A stretch of 34,359 nucleotides of DNA from Dipetalonema caudispina (GCA_013365325.1 JABVXV010000492.1:1-34359); one strand, 5' to 3'; positions 1 to 10,500 are shown, counted from the first letter of the stretch. Numbers and translations: made by a program. The notes: generated from the letters alone by a model not told the origin.

Positions 1-200
1 TTGAAATACTTTGAAATGATAACAAAAAGAAGTTCATATTTTCTTATATCTATCTTTTTAAACACTACTATCAATAATATCATCGATTAGATTTGTTTCT
101 TTTTTTTTTTTTTTTTTTTTTGGACTTTTATTAATCAAAAATTAACAGGAATATATAATTATGATAATATTTAAAAAAAATTTTTTTTTTTTTTTTTCAG

Positions 201-273
201 AATATTGAAATCATTCAAAAAAGATTATACATTATCAGTTAGTCAAGTTGTTCTAACGATTGAGCTATTGTAA
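201..273 (+). CDS. Doubtful 3'-terminal exon of a gene lying left of the window
   Basis: A long T run ending in CAG at 198-200 is a good nematode 3' splice site. From 202, 23 sense codons (ILKSFKKDYTLSVSQVVLTI then ELL) run to a TAA at 271-273. This would fit the last exon of a plus-strand gene whose body lies outside the window, entered in phase 2. The peptide matches no family I recognise, and 23 open codons in A/T-rich DNA is weak evidence. It could equally be a chance acceptor inside an intergenic T-rich tract. Confidence 0.2.
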
Positions 274-1487
274 ATTATTGCTATGATATCTATTATTTGT
301 TAATTTTGTTCAATTTTATTCAATATGATTGTATTTGTGTACATTTTCATTGCTATTTCAAATATTTTTCTTTGTACAAATGGTTAAATTTTTTAATTTG
401 CGTTTATTTTAACATTTTTTTTAAATATATTCCATACAATTATATACAAATATTATGCATAGATCTTTTCATATTGTCAAATTCAATCGGTAATATGGGA
501 AGGATGATTGATTTTTATCAATTAATTTAATTCCAATTGTATGTTTTTTTTTTTTTTCCTTTAAATTTCATCACTTTTCAATTGTTATTATTACATCATA
601 ATTATGTCATATTGGTTTGTTCTACTAAAAGATTTGTAATTGCTCTAATACATTAATTTATTAAAAATTAAATATGAGAAAATTTCAAAGAATTATATTA
701 ATAACATTGTTGTGCTTTTTTTTTTTATTTTCGTTTTTGTTTTAATTGAAAAATTTTTTTTCATTTTACTTTAAAATGAAACGGAAGAAATAAAAAAATG
801 TAACACATGTTGAATATTCATCATATTATCTGTCATCATCGTGTACTACTTCATTCTTGCAGTTAACATTTATCTTTTCATATATGTGCTTCTTATAGCA
901 TAAAAGGAAATTTCGAACTTACTTTTTGTTTTTTACAATCTTTCGATTGTAAATTTATTCCAAAAAAAAAAATAAATAAATAAATAAATAATTCAACAAC
1001 AAATATTTCATAGTTTCAAAGTTATTTGAATTGATAAATTTTCTAGTTGTTCGAATTTTTAAAGTCACCTATGATTTATAGTAGAATTAGCATATTTTAA
1101 AACTTTCGTTTATTATCACATTATTTTTAAATTTTCCATAACTACTATGGTTTTGTCACAATTTCAAAAATAGTACTTGCATTTTAAACTCTATAACACT
1201 CATCCAGAAAAATCTCATTACAATGCTGTGAATAATATAGCATTTGAAATTGTAGATGAACTGGGATAACATGATGTCTTGCAAACTTGCACTAAATCGA
1301 TAAAGTCATGTTAAATGATAGCAGCAAGCTAAGAAATTTAAGTATATAAAATGTGCTGCATAAAATTAGTGAATTGATTGGATTGATGGTAAATCACCGA
1401 CAATTAGCTTTGAAAAATAGGCGTTTGATAGCTTTATGTGACGTGGTAATTGTTTTCCAATTTGAGCTATTATTTTAATAAGAAATA

Positions 1488-1493
1488 TTTCAG
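1488..1493 (+). promoter_or_regulatory. Probable spliced-leader trans-splice acceptor
   Basis: TTTCAG ends five bases before the ATG at 1499. No upstream cis exon keeps an open frame into this ATG: the only nearby GT (1446) would be preceded by an in-frame TGA at 1439-1441. A strong acceptor directly before a start codon, without a coding upstream exon, is the usual picture of SL1 trans-splicing in nematodes. This is inferred from position and sequence only. Confidence 0.5.
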
Positions 1494-1498
1494 ACTGC

Positions 1499-2432
1499 AT
1501 GAGTAATAAGGTACGATTTAATGATGAAATGGGATTTCTGGAAATATGGGATCGAATCCAAAAGAGGATTACATGTGATCAATGCGAAGCACAGGAATTT
1601 GCAAGTATGCTTGATAATTTGACGTATTATTCGGCATTGGCTCTGGAAAATTGTAAGCCGAAGAATCGTGAGATATATAATGCACTTTGCTGTATACTCC
1701 GTGAGGTATGAAATAGTATTTTTTGTGTAGGAAAGAATAGTATTTTTGTCCGCTTTAAACGAGTCATAAGTGTAGAAAGATCATAAGCCGTAATCTTACC
1801 AATTGAGAAATGAATTGATCTTCTAAAGTTAGATGAAGGGTACTTGATATAGACTTTTGGAAATGATGAATTCCATTTTCGATTGTAACTATGATGATTG
1901 AGTAACTCACAAAGGTATCACATTTCATCTTCCCATTTATGGATCTTATGATCGTTGAAATAATGTTTTTTCTTTCTTTTATGAGAAAAGTAAAACATAA
2001 TTTTGATATTTTCAGGAAGTCATCAACAAAAAGGAGCATTTCACTGAAACATCAAAATATGTCGATGAATCAACCGCCATTGTTGATTCAGGTTTTGGAA
2101 CATTCCATTCAGAATCAGCTACGGAATATGGCGGCTCAAAATCGGTAGTGTCAAATCACATAGACGTTGATCAAAAGATTACGCCACATCGACCAAAATG
2201 TATTAAGTCAAGATCACAAAAAATATTAATACGAAATATGACGTATGATGCTATTGTCGTCAAAAATGCTTTTGACAGTAAATTAAGAGATGTAAAACAA
2301 TCCACAAATTCCTATCCGTATATGGTAACGGCGGTAATGTGTTGTTTTGCTTGTTTGATTGCTTTTATACCGCATAGTTTCTTTCCGTGGTTTTTTACGC
2401 TGATATCGTTCAATTCACCACCACCATTATAA
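1499..2432 (+). CDS. Small tail-anchored KASH-like protein (two exons, 207 aa)
   Basis: Exons 1499-1705 and 2016-2432 join in phase 0 across GTATGA...TTTTCAG. The N-terminal part (residues 1-70) looks alpha-helical (RFNDEMGFLEIWDRIQKRIT). A polar Ser/Thr/Lys-rich middle follows, then one hydrophobic segment at about 172-187 (MVTAVMCCFACLIAFI) and a roughly 20-residue tail ending SFNSPPPL at the C-terminus. A single C-terminal membrane span followed by a short lumenal tail with terminal PPPx is the defining arrangement of KASH proteins, which bind SUN proteins across the nuclear envelope and link nuclei to the cytoskeleton. Human nesprins also end in GPPPL or GPPPT. The cytoplasmic part shows no spectrin repeats, so it is unlike giant ANC-1 or nesprins and closer in size to short nematode KASH proteins such as UNC-83 isoforms or KDP-1; orthology is not established. 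The chain uses the first ATG after a trans-splice-like acceptor. The C-terminal assignment is an inference from a short motif. Confidence 0.7.
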
Positions 2433-3835
2433 ATTAAAATCTGTCAAGAGGATTCTGTAAAATGGGAATAACGTATGACATAGTTTGTGCTATTTGATCG
2501 CATGAATAATCAGACGTGTTTCATCTCCCCTTTTTCACTGTACCTAAAGGTTAGTAACTTTATTGTTTCTATAGTTTTATACATATGGACTGAATCGATG
2601 TACAATTTCGTACTTCTGAGATGCTATTAAATAATGAATAATATTGTGAAAATTAGAAGATAGATGGAATAATTTGGTTTAGGCTAATCTATTTAAGTAA
2701 TTGTGTAAGCTTGTAATTATCATTTTTGTCTTTCTCTGTAATTTATGTACATGTGTTCTTTTTTTTGAGGATATGTTAGAGAATTGTATATTTTATTTTT
2801 AGTGTCGCATTGTTCTATCTTTTATTTTTCTTCTAACTGAATTAGGTTTTCTATGCTGCTACCGTTTTTTGCGAATTGTTTCAATTTCTGATATTGTCAT
2901 TCATTTGCTAAATTTACATCATTTTAAATACTTTAAGTATTATACATTTTAAGTCAATCATTTCTACCTTTATTTCTAAATGTCAACTTGACAGGGAATA
3001 GTTTTTTCGCTTTAAAAGAATATTCAGTACTGTCGGTTAGATTTATTTGACGGGAATAAATTAAAGGTAAGTGCTGACTTGCTTATACAAGACTGGAGTA
3101 TTTTAATAAGGAAAAAATGAAAACAAAACAAATTTTGTTATTAATTTAATTTAAGGAAACAACAGTTTATGTTAAGCAATTAAAGTATTGGAATGTTTCA
3201 TAAATGGTATAGTTATCAAATGTTTCGTTTATCAAAAGTACTTATCTGAAATCCTTCTGCTAAATGCTAAAAGTACTTGAGGGATTATTTGTTTTCAAGT
3301 ATTTATTCTTTTTACTGTTTATGTAATCCCTCGAATTTTCAGATTTTTTTCTAGCTTTTTCGAAACAATTATTCGTCTAAACGATCCGGTATGGCCAAAA
3401 TAGGCATATATCCTCTTTAAATTATTTAGCAAACATAAAATTACTTTGTGCAATGTTGGTATTATTGTACTCAAAGTGCTTTGTAATATTCACAATTTTA
3501 TATTCCTTTACTTTTTCCTTTTTTTTGTCAAACTAAAGGTCAAAGCTTAACATTACATGTTTTTATTTATTATATTGCATTTAATTAATAAAAGTAATAC
3601 TTTACGTACGTCCATCAAAAAATGTTAACCGTAACCTTACACCAAAAAACGTTATTATAATACGTATAACATGATTGATTATTATCATTTTTCCCTTTGT
3701 GTTTTCTTTTTTTCTCTCACTCTCAATAATCCATATCGGAATTATTCAATTCTTTTCCCTCCAATTACTATTGATTAGCATGTGATACCGTAAAAGCTGT
3801 TGTGCCTGGGACATGTATTTTTCGTATCGAGACAC

Positions 3836-3852
3836 GTATACTACGTAGGTTA
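3836..3852. repeat. 17-base word shared with 12618-12634
   Basis: GTATACTACGTAGGTTA occurs exactly here, about 335 bases upstream of the rps-24 ATG, and again at 12618-12634 in the divergent promoter region. It contains the palindrome CTACGTAG. Both copies are preceded by TTTCG-like sequence. Confidence 0.6.
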
Positions 3853-4155
3853 CAGTGTCCAGTGATCCAATGAGACTTGCTTTAAACCAATGCTTCATTA
3901 GGAATGATGTGTGATATTTGTGTCAGGTTTAGAGATAATTCCTGAGGTTTCCCGGGGGGATGGAGACGCGGTGAGAGTGGTTTATGTAGTTTCTATTTAT
4001 TGTTAATTAGGAAATTAGGGTTGATTGTAGAAATTTGTTTGGAGAATTTTACAATCATTCCCTTTAATTTAAAAAGTTTTTAATGCATTGAAAATTTCGG
4101 CTGTATACATATTATAGAAAATTTGGATCGCGAATAATCTTGTTTTGCGTTTACG

Positions 4156-4168
4156 GTTCGAATCGAAC
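4156..4168. promoter_or_regulatory. 13-base palindrome in the rps-24 5' region
   Basis: GTTCGAATCGAAC is a perfect 6-base inverted repeat around a central A, 18 bases upstream of the rps-24 ATG. It may be part of the 5' UTR or core promoter. The left half resembles a tRNA T-loop, but no tRNA can be folded around it. Function is unknown. Confidence 0.25.
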
Positions 4169-4186
4169 AAGTACTGTTAAGGAATT

Positions 4187-6386
4187 ATGGTAAGTTTTGG
4201 TGATTTCTTTGATTACTGCATTCTGGATTCAGGATTTATCACCGAAAGCATACTGAAAACGGTTTGAAGTGTCTGATATTGTGAGTTCATTGGAGAGCGT
4301 GAAGTTAGGACAGTTAGTAGTATTATCTTGTCATTTTTGACAAATATTAGTTGTAATAGCATTGCAAAGTTCACAATTTTGGGCTGAAATATGGTAGTTC
4401 TGTAACAAGATTCAATCATAACTTTGAATTCCGATTCGTCCTAAAAGTTTCGAAATATCGAATGCTTTTCGCTTATACATCAAAGGAGTAAGAAATGTTC
4501 CACTGGTTTGTACTTCACCGTTTTTGAAAGTATCCATCGAGTTTTTATGACAGGATCGCACACTGTAGTAGAAGTAATTAATGCTTTTTAATCCTGAATG
4601 AACTGTTTTCATCTGTACTAATTTATAAGGTATTTAAACAAGAAAGCATAGTGGAATGAAGCATAGATTTTATTTGATATGTGGTTTAAGTCTTGGTAAG
4701 AGCTTATGGTTTTCGTTTGATTCTTCTTTTCTTAGCTTGAAATATAGGGGAATTGTAGCATTGTTAAGTTTTTGTCCATAAGGTATTCTCACGGAACTTT
4801 CGACTTTTCTTTTGTGTAGGACTCAGGGAGTGTAGCTTGGGACAGGACACAGAGGATGGTTTCTTGCTTTTGCTATCCTGTATCAATCTTCTTTAAGTTA
4901 TTTGTCCATTCTTGACGTTTCGTAATTATCATTGTCTTAAAAGTTAATGAAATATAATAATCACTAATTCGAAATATCACTTTTGAGACTCATAAGAGTT
5001 TCGGCAAAACGATAACTTTTAGCCCTTTCATTGTATTTGTCATTGCATGGTAAAAGTGAAGAGGGATAAGGTATGATCAAGCTTTAGTCTTTCGAACTTT
5101 TTAGGGTGATTCAGTCGTAACAATCCGAACGAACAAAGTGATGACTAATCGTCTGTTGGCAAGACGACAAATGGTAAGGATTTATTTAAATATTGTTAAA
5201 TTTTAGATTTTAAGTATTTTGCCAAGTTTTTCATTGAAAAGAGAGGAGAAGCTATTGTTGCTCTCCGTAGAAAAAGTGGTCGTTACCGATGACATAACCT
5301 CAACCATTTGATGTTGTGTGGATTCGATGACATTGAAAGTTTGACAATTAGTATTGTTATTTGAGATAAATGCCAAGATTGAAAATCTTAAGTATGTTTT
5401 TGTTGTTCCTCTTCCTCCTTGCCGCCTTTGGATTCGAAGCAGATCTAAATTTAGACACTATAAATCTGTTCTTCCCTCGCTTAGTACATTCGTATTTTTA
5501 TGAAAACCTTTTACTAATTTTAGGTAGTCGAAATCCTTCATCCTAATCGAGCATCAGTTCCTAAAGTGGAGGTTCGTGAGAAGCTGGCTCAGATGTACAA
5601 GACCACGCCTGATTTGGTTTTTGCCTATGGTTTCCAATGTCATTTTGGTGGTGGAAGGAGTACTGGTTTCGCGTTGATCTATGATACAGCGGATTTTGCC
5701 AAGAAATTCGAACCAAAATATCGTTTGCTGAGAGTAAGTTCCTTACCCAGTTTTTCCCCTCATACTCTTTTTGGGAATTGGGAAATAATCCGACAATGTT
5801 TTGCTCTTATTGTTATTGAATGGACTTTAATGTCATTAAGATGTTATTACACATTGGTAAAGTCGTGAGTCACGGACTGATTTTCACGTCTGTTATAATG
5901 ATAAGGATGACGTGCATGAGAGAGGTCAGTTGAGGACGGGCAATCCTACCTACTACGTTGTTTTTATGTGCTACAGTGTAATAATCCGAACATTTCAACA
6001 TTTTGAAACCCAAATAAGAGTTATTTTGGAGTGCCATATGGTCTTGCAGTGCCACATATTTGACAGGATAAATTGTGGATAGACTCCATTCATCCGAATT
6101 AGCAATTATGCTGTATGACACGCATGTGCGAAATTTCCCGAAGTTTTTGTCTTGCAATACTTCCATCAGTACAGAGTATGCATATTTCCCGTTAAACATA
6201 ACTGCGGAGTAGGACTAAGTTATTATGATACTTTTTGATTTAAAAAATATAAAGGAAATATTGGATTTACAGCAAACGGGTACGAAAGCTGAGAAATCAG
6301 GTCGTAAGCAACGCAAGGAGCGTAAGAACAGGCAAAAGAAAGTACGTGGAACAAAGAAGACTAAAGTTGCCGCAGGAAAGAAGTAA
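4187..6386 (+). CDS. rps-24: 40S ribosomal protein S24 (eS24), four coding exons
   Basis: Coding exons are 4187-4189 (ATG only), 5105-5173, 5524-5733 and 6273-6386. All junctions are GT-AG and in phase 0, giving 131 aa. The translation follows the eS24 family throughout: [20 protein letters not shown] near the N-terminus, then [35 protein letters not shown], and the basic tail [19 protein letters not shown] ending AAGKK. eS24 is a component of the small ribosomal subunit needed for pre-rRNA processing. Length agrees with the roughly 133 aa of animal eS24. Exon 1 contributes only the initiator codon, which is also the layout of the human gene. A variant poly(A) signal ATTAAA lies 43 bases past the stop. 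The gene converges with the MATH-BTB gene on the other strand. Confidence 0.96.
5885..5914 (+). other. Hairpin in rps-24 intron 3
   Basis: CACGTC (5885-5890) pairs with GACGTG (5909-5914), and inside it TTAT (5893-5896) pairs with ATAA (5901-5904). Introns of ribosomal-protein genes often host snoRNAs, so a structured intronic element is of interest. I could not identify clear C/D or H/ACA boxes around it, so no RNA gene is claimed. Confidence 0.25.
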
Positions 6387-6428
6387 TTTTGTAAGGTCTC
6401 ACTCAGAAAAACGTTATTGTTTTTTGTT

Positions 6429-6434
6429 ATTAAA
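6429..6434 (+). terminator. Poly(A) signal variant ATTAAA for rps-24
   Basis: ATTAAA begins 43 bases after the rps-24 stop codon, a normal distance for a short ribosomal-protein 3' UTR. It is the second most common animal poly(A) hexamer, but such words are frequent in A/T-rich DNA. Confidence 0.4.
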
Positions 6435-7065
6435 ATTGGTTACTGTTCTTAGTCAAATCCAATGTAATATGCAGTAAAGGATGATTACACTGCATACTCT
6501 GCAGTTCTGAGAACCTGAAATTCTTAGGACACAGTCATGTAATGTGGTTCAGACCAGATATTTGTCTCAAAGAAAGCTTAGAAAATATGCATCATGACTC
6601 CTTTCTTCGCGAGACATCTCCATGCTACTATCTATTCTTGATTTGCATCATAGGTATCTGAAAATGGTTAAATTGACGGATTTGTGCCATGGAATGTGTA
6701 TTTAAAACCTTTTCCTTCAAAAGCTGTTTAGCCTTGACCTTTATTCGATTACCCAAAACCATTTTTTCCCGTTGGCTTATATTCTACGTGTACTTGAAAG
6801 TACTTGTCTTCAGAAGATTCCGAACACTTGAAGTTATTTGAATCGGTGAGAGACTTATGAGCTTCTTACTTTGCATTGATAGTGTATTGATGCCGAGCTA
6901 CGATTTATCTCGAGATCCTTCAAATGGAAGTACCTTAAAGTGGACTTCTAGATAATGAACTGGGAATCCACCCTTCAAGGCACTTGCATTATTTTTTACT
7001 AATTGAAATCTAGATGTAGACAAATGCAGGAATAACTTTATCGTACAGATTTGTTTGCATTAAAA

Positions 7066-7103
7066 AGCAAAAGAAAGGTACACGGACAACCGACTAAAGC
7101 TGC
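7066..7103 (+). pseudogene. Decayed fragment resembling rps-24 exon 4
   Basis: GCAAAAGAAAG is followed, allowing small gaps, by TAC..GG.ACAA..GACTAAAG.TGC, in the same order as in rps-24 exon 4 (about 6332-6373). The reading frame is not kept and the remaining exon 4 sequence on either side is not recognisable. It lies about 700 bases downstream of the intact exon on the same strand, so an old partial tandem duplication is the simplest reading. The segment is Lys-rich and of limited complexity, so chance similarity is not excluded. Confidence 0.4.
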
Positions 7104-7138
7104 ATTATAACAGTGTTTCACAGAGACAGCAGCTTTAG
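7094..7138. repeat. Perfect 10-base inverted repeat (hairpin)
   Basis: CTAAAGCTGC (7094-7103) and GCAGCTTTAG (7129-7138) are exact reverse complements separated by 25 bases. The loop itself contains a short GTG-TTT-CAC stem. The left arm overlaps the rps-24-like fragment. It could form a stem in RNA from either strand. No further function can be assigned. Confidence 0.6.
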
Positions 7139-7568
7139 CAGCTATTCACGGATCAATCTATGGCAGATGTTTTGGCCGGTTATACCGGAATAATTGAACG
7201 AATTCCAGAAGAAAGAAAATGAAAGGATATACACATATTTATATAACTAGCAATGGTCGTAGCAAGGAGAAGCAGCAAAGTCGATACTTTTTTAGAAAAA
7301 GGACAAGAGGAAAATACAACTTCCGGAAGCATATTTAGCTAACTGATTGAGCTTTTAGTCAGCTTCGTGCGGAAAACAGACAAAGCCAATAGCATCGTTT
7401 GACATAACAGTCATATATTTAGCGTCTGACCCAATCACCAAGTCTATCAATCGGAAAGACACGTAATATTTAAGTGCAACCTTACCCACTAATTCTGTTA
7501 ATCAAAGAAATTGTCGTAGGGTAAAAAAGTAATGAAGAATATATAACTGGATAGGAATTTTTTTCAAA

Positions 7569-10500
7569 TTAAAGTAATTTGAAAATTTTTTCCAGGAGAG
7601 CGGCTTTTGTTGTATCACTCAAATTTTTGTATTCTTCAGTTTGTTTGAGGGCTTTTATATCAGTTGGCTGTTTGAAGGTTCGCACACAAACATCCTGAAA
7701 TAGTTGGACCATACATTAACTTGAATTCAATGGAATTGCTGAAAAAGCTTTTCATTTGACTGCAAATGTAAAACTCGTAAAGTGCACATCTTGAGAATAT
7801 AAGCTGTCCGCCATATCACCAGAGATGAGGATAGAGTGGTCTAGTGAATATTACAATCACGAATTTGCAAAAGCAGGAGTGGAAGATACCTGCGAATATC
7901 AAATAATTCTCAAGACGAGGACCGAATAAAAGATAAAGCGAATCACCGACTCTTTAAAAAAAAAAAGTGGCTAAGTCATGAAATGGTGACGAGAAACACA
8001 GCGAAACCCTTCCCTCGTTTCCCTGAAAAAGTTAACAAGCTCGGAGTAAACTCGTCGCGTTTTAAAGATTGCTAGAATCATAAGCTCTCTGCCAGTACGA
8101 TGATTCACGGCTATGCTAGCTCTCTGGACAATGTTATCACCAGAAGATGGACTACTACAATAAATATTCGAAGATTTCAATGACTATTGGATTAGATAGA
8201 TCATGCAATTACAATGGTATGGAAGGAAAGGAACACCTGTAATTTGGCAAGACAATACTGGTCAGCCCAAACAAGCTTTGTCACCACGGCAATATCATCG
8301 GATCGCATCAGGAATCTTTCGCATTCATCGATTACGAATTGAATTTCGAATTTATCGCCAAGTTCCAGCAAAAATTCCACATTTTCAGCTGAAATATGCA
8401 ATTTGCACATATGGAATATGTAGCTCTTACTTGTTCAATAAGTCATACCATTTTATACATTCGGTAGGTTTGACGTCCACCAGAACGTCTAATATTTTTT
8501 CATTTGCTATCTTCGTTTTACCTTTCTGATTTCCTAATAGGCTACCTCTCCTCCATCCAGATTTGTTAAACATTTACCTGATACTGGTTTATGAGATGGA
8601 TATACAACGCTTAACAGTTCAAGGAATTCATCAAGAATGACGTCTTCAACAGTGATTTCTTTTTTGTCCCTTTCACTAAACTTCGAGAAAAACATAGCGT
8701 GGAAAACGGGTGAATACAAAGCCAAATACTGCAATAAATTTCAAACGTAAGCAACGAAATAAAAAAATCACACAACTACTTATTCTAGAACTGTTTTTCT
8801 AGCACATACGCCATTATAATATAAAATATTTTAGAATCACTTTCGATTTAAAATCTAAAACAAGTACTGTCATGGTTATAGTTGATGGAATAAGAAACTT
8901 TATTTTAATTTTTCATTGGTTAGCGATGTAAAGTGAACCATGTAAACACGGCGAAAATATCTTTTCCTTCTCCCTCTCTTTTCCTTCCATCCACTTCATA
9001 ACTACTTAAATGGGAATAAAAAAGAAGTGTAGTAACAATACCGCTTTGCTAACATGCAAACGAATACCATCGATGACAAGCACGCCATCTGACGTGTGCG
9101 GCTGTGGTACGGTGAAATCAAATGTCGGATTTTTTCTGAAAACAACCATAAGAAATCATCAAGCTTTAGTCAATATAAAGCTACGAACTTTCAACTTTTA
9201 GCTTATACCTTGAATTAAAATGCTAATGATATGAACTGAATTGGACTGTTCCTTATCTTCAACTGCATTAAACTACCAAATATTACAATTGCATAGTACT
9301 ACTATTACGAATTCAAAATATTAAAACTGCTTCGAAATCCAACCCAATTAGTCGCTTATTTTAACTGATCCACACTTTAACTTGTCCACAGAGTAACGAC
9401 TTCATTAAAACAAGCAGTTAATAATTTGAAAGTAATACAGAGAATCCAAAAAAAGCATAAATGAACTCTACCTCACACCAACGACTTTTTGTACAGTGAT
9501 ATGTGCTTCAACCACAACACGATCGCCACGGATAAAACCTTTATCGATATTCAGTATTTCGTTCCACTCCATGAACGACGGAAAACCCCAATTATTTGAA
9601 TTATAATTGAACTTATTCGTGAACTGAAATAAATTCTAAAGAATTAAATTATGAGTCTAAAATACAATAACTTCAACATCGTTGTAATCGTTTATTGCTC
9701 TTGATTATCGAAACGACAGCTCAACTGATAACGTGTATGAATCATAGCTGTATTGCATGTTTACCTCAGACAATTGGTAGCAGAAATTTAAATCATTTTT
9801 ATAGGTTACCTGACGACTAAAATTTGGAGTATCAGCTTTTTGGGAAATTAAGCGGAACTCAACGATAGCATCACAACTCCACAATGTTGATTCACTTTCT
9901 GGATTGCAGTCTATGTATACACTAAAAAACTTTACATTGCTGGTTCGTTTCGTACACTCGGTTTTAGCTGCCAAACGCCTGCAATGCACATCTTATTTCA
10001 TCTGTCGATAAATTTACTCCGGTAAGCATCACGTACCATCAACAGCGATGAAGCATACAAGAAAACTAGTTAATTCTTTGTCTCGAAAGGCAAACCCATT
10101 CCAAGAAGGCCTATTTTGGATTCATTTGGCAATTACACGATCACTTTTTTGAAAATATTCGTTTATCACTGTAAAAACCGTTGTCTCTTTGTCTCATCCC
10201 TATTCAATTGAATCAAAAAGTTGTCAAGTCAGAAATTGAAGAAAATCTTCCTGATTTTCATTCAATCTTCGAAGGATATGTTCCGTCGTGCTTCGACATT
10301 GCTTAACTCCTTCAATTTCTGCACCAAGAGCAAAGAAGTTATGCTTCTAAATTACGCACCTTATATCCTGAATCACTCGTGCAAGGGAACTTACCATGGC
10401 AGGTTCGCAATTGTATGGAATGACGTGGTCACTTTTTGTCTTAGTGCTCCCATATTTGATATATTCAATTTTATCGAACCTTCGGTTTTCGAGTCTGTAA

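Larger units (their letters stand above)
1..1498. other. A/T-rich intergenic region, mostly featureless
   Basis: Very A+T-rich DNA with homopolymer runs (T runs near 100-120 and 180-197, an A run near 961) and no convincing gene. The long open frames here are low-complexity Phe/Ile/Tyr translations of T-rich DNA. A U-rich acceptor ending at 200 is followed by a short open stretch, listed separately as a doubtful terminal exon. The stretch from about 1240 to 1493 probably contains the promoter and outron of the gene starting at 1499. An apparent upstream exon ending at a GT at 1446 would carry an in-frame stop, so it is not coding for that gene. Confidence 0.6.
2433..4186. other. Intergenic region upstream of rps-24
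   Basis: No gene was recognised in this 1.75-kb stretch. It should hold the 3' UTR of the KASH-like gene and the promoter and 5' UTR of rps-24. Notable items are a 17-base word shared with 12618-12634 (3836-3852), a G/C-rich patch at about 3948-3978 that stands out from the A/T-rich surroundings, and the palindrome GTTCGAATCGAAC at 4156-4168, 18 bases before the rps-24 start codon. Confidence 0.6.
6387..7568. other. Convergent spacer between rps-24 and the MATH-BTB gene
   Basis: Contains the 3' ends of two convergent genes. No intact gene was found. It holds a decayed segment similar to rps-24 exon 4 and a perfect 10-base inverted repeat (both listed separately). A 20-codon open frame at 7161-7223 (MADVLAGYTGIIERIPEERK) has no recognised relatives and follows an in-frame stop. 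The stretch is visibly less A/T-rich than the right half of the window. Confidence 0.55.

Noticed and set aside
297..530. 77-codon Phe/Ile/Tyr-rich frame
   Set aside because: Low-complexity translation of T-rich DNA without ATG context, splice signals or family resemblance.
1381..1445. Possible coding exon upstream of the KASH-like start
   Set aside because: The frame required to join the exon at 1494 contains a TGA at 1439-1441, so it cannot encode an N-terminal extension.
4151..4170. GGTTCGAATC resembling a tRNA T-loop
   Set aside because: No acceptor, D-arm or anticodon stem can be built around it; it is better described as a short palindrome in the rps-24 5' region.
5870..6199. 109-codon minus-strand frame in rps-24 intron 3 as a nested gene
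   Set aside because: No splice signals, start context or recognisable domain; kept only as a weak observation about the intron.
7971..8180. 69-codon minus-strand frame that could extend the MATH-BTB gene in phase
   Set aside because: It lies in the last intron. The true last exon at 7694-7569 gives the family-typical C-terminus (IKALKQTEEYKNLSD...LLEKIFKLL), while this frame would need a 53-base intron and shows no family resemblance.
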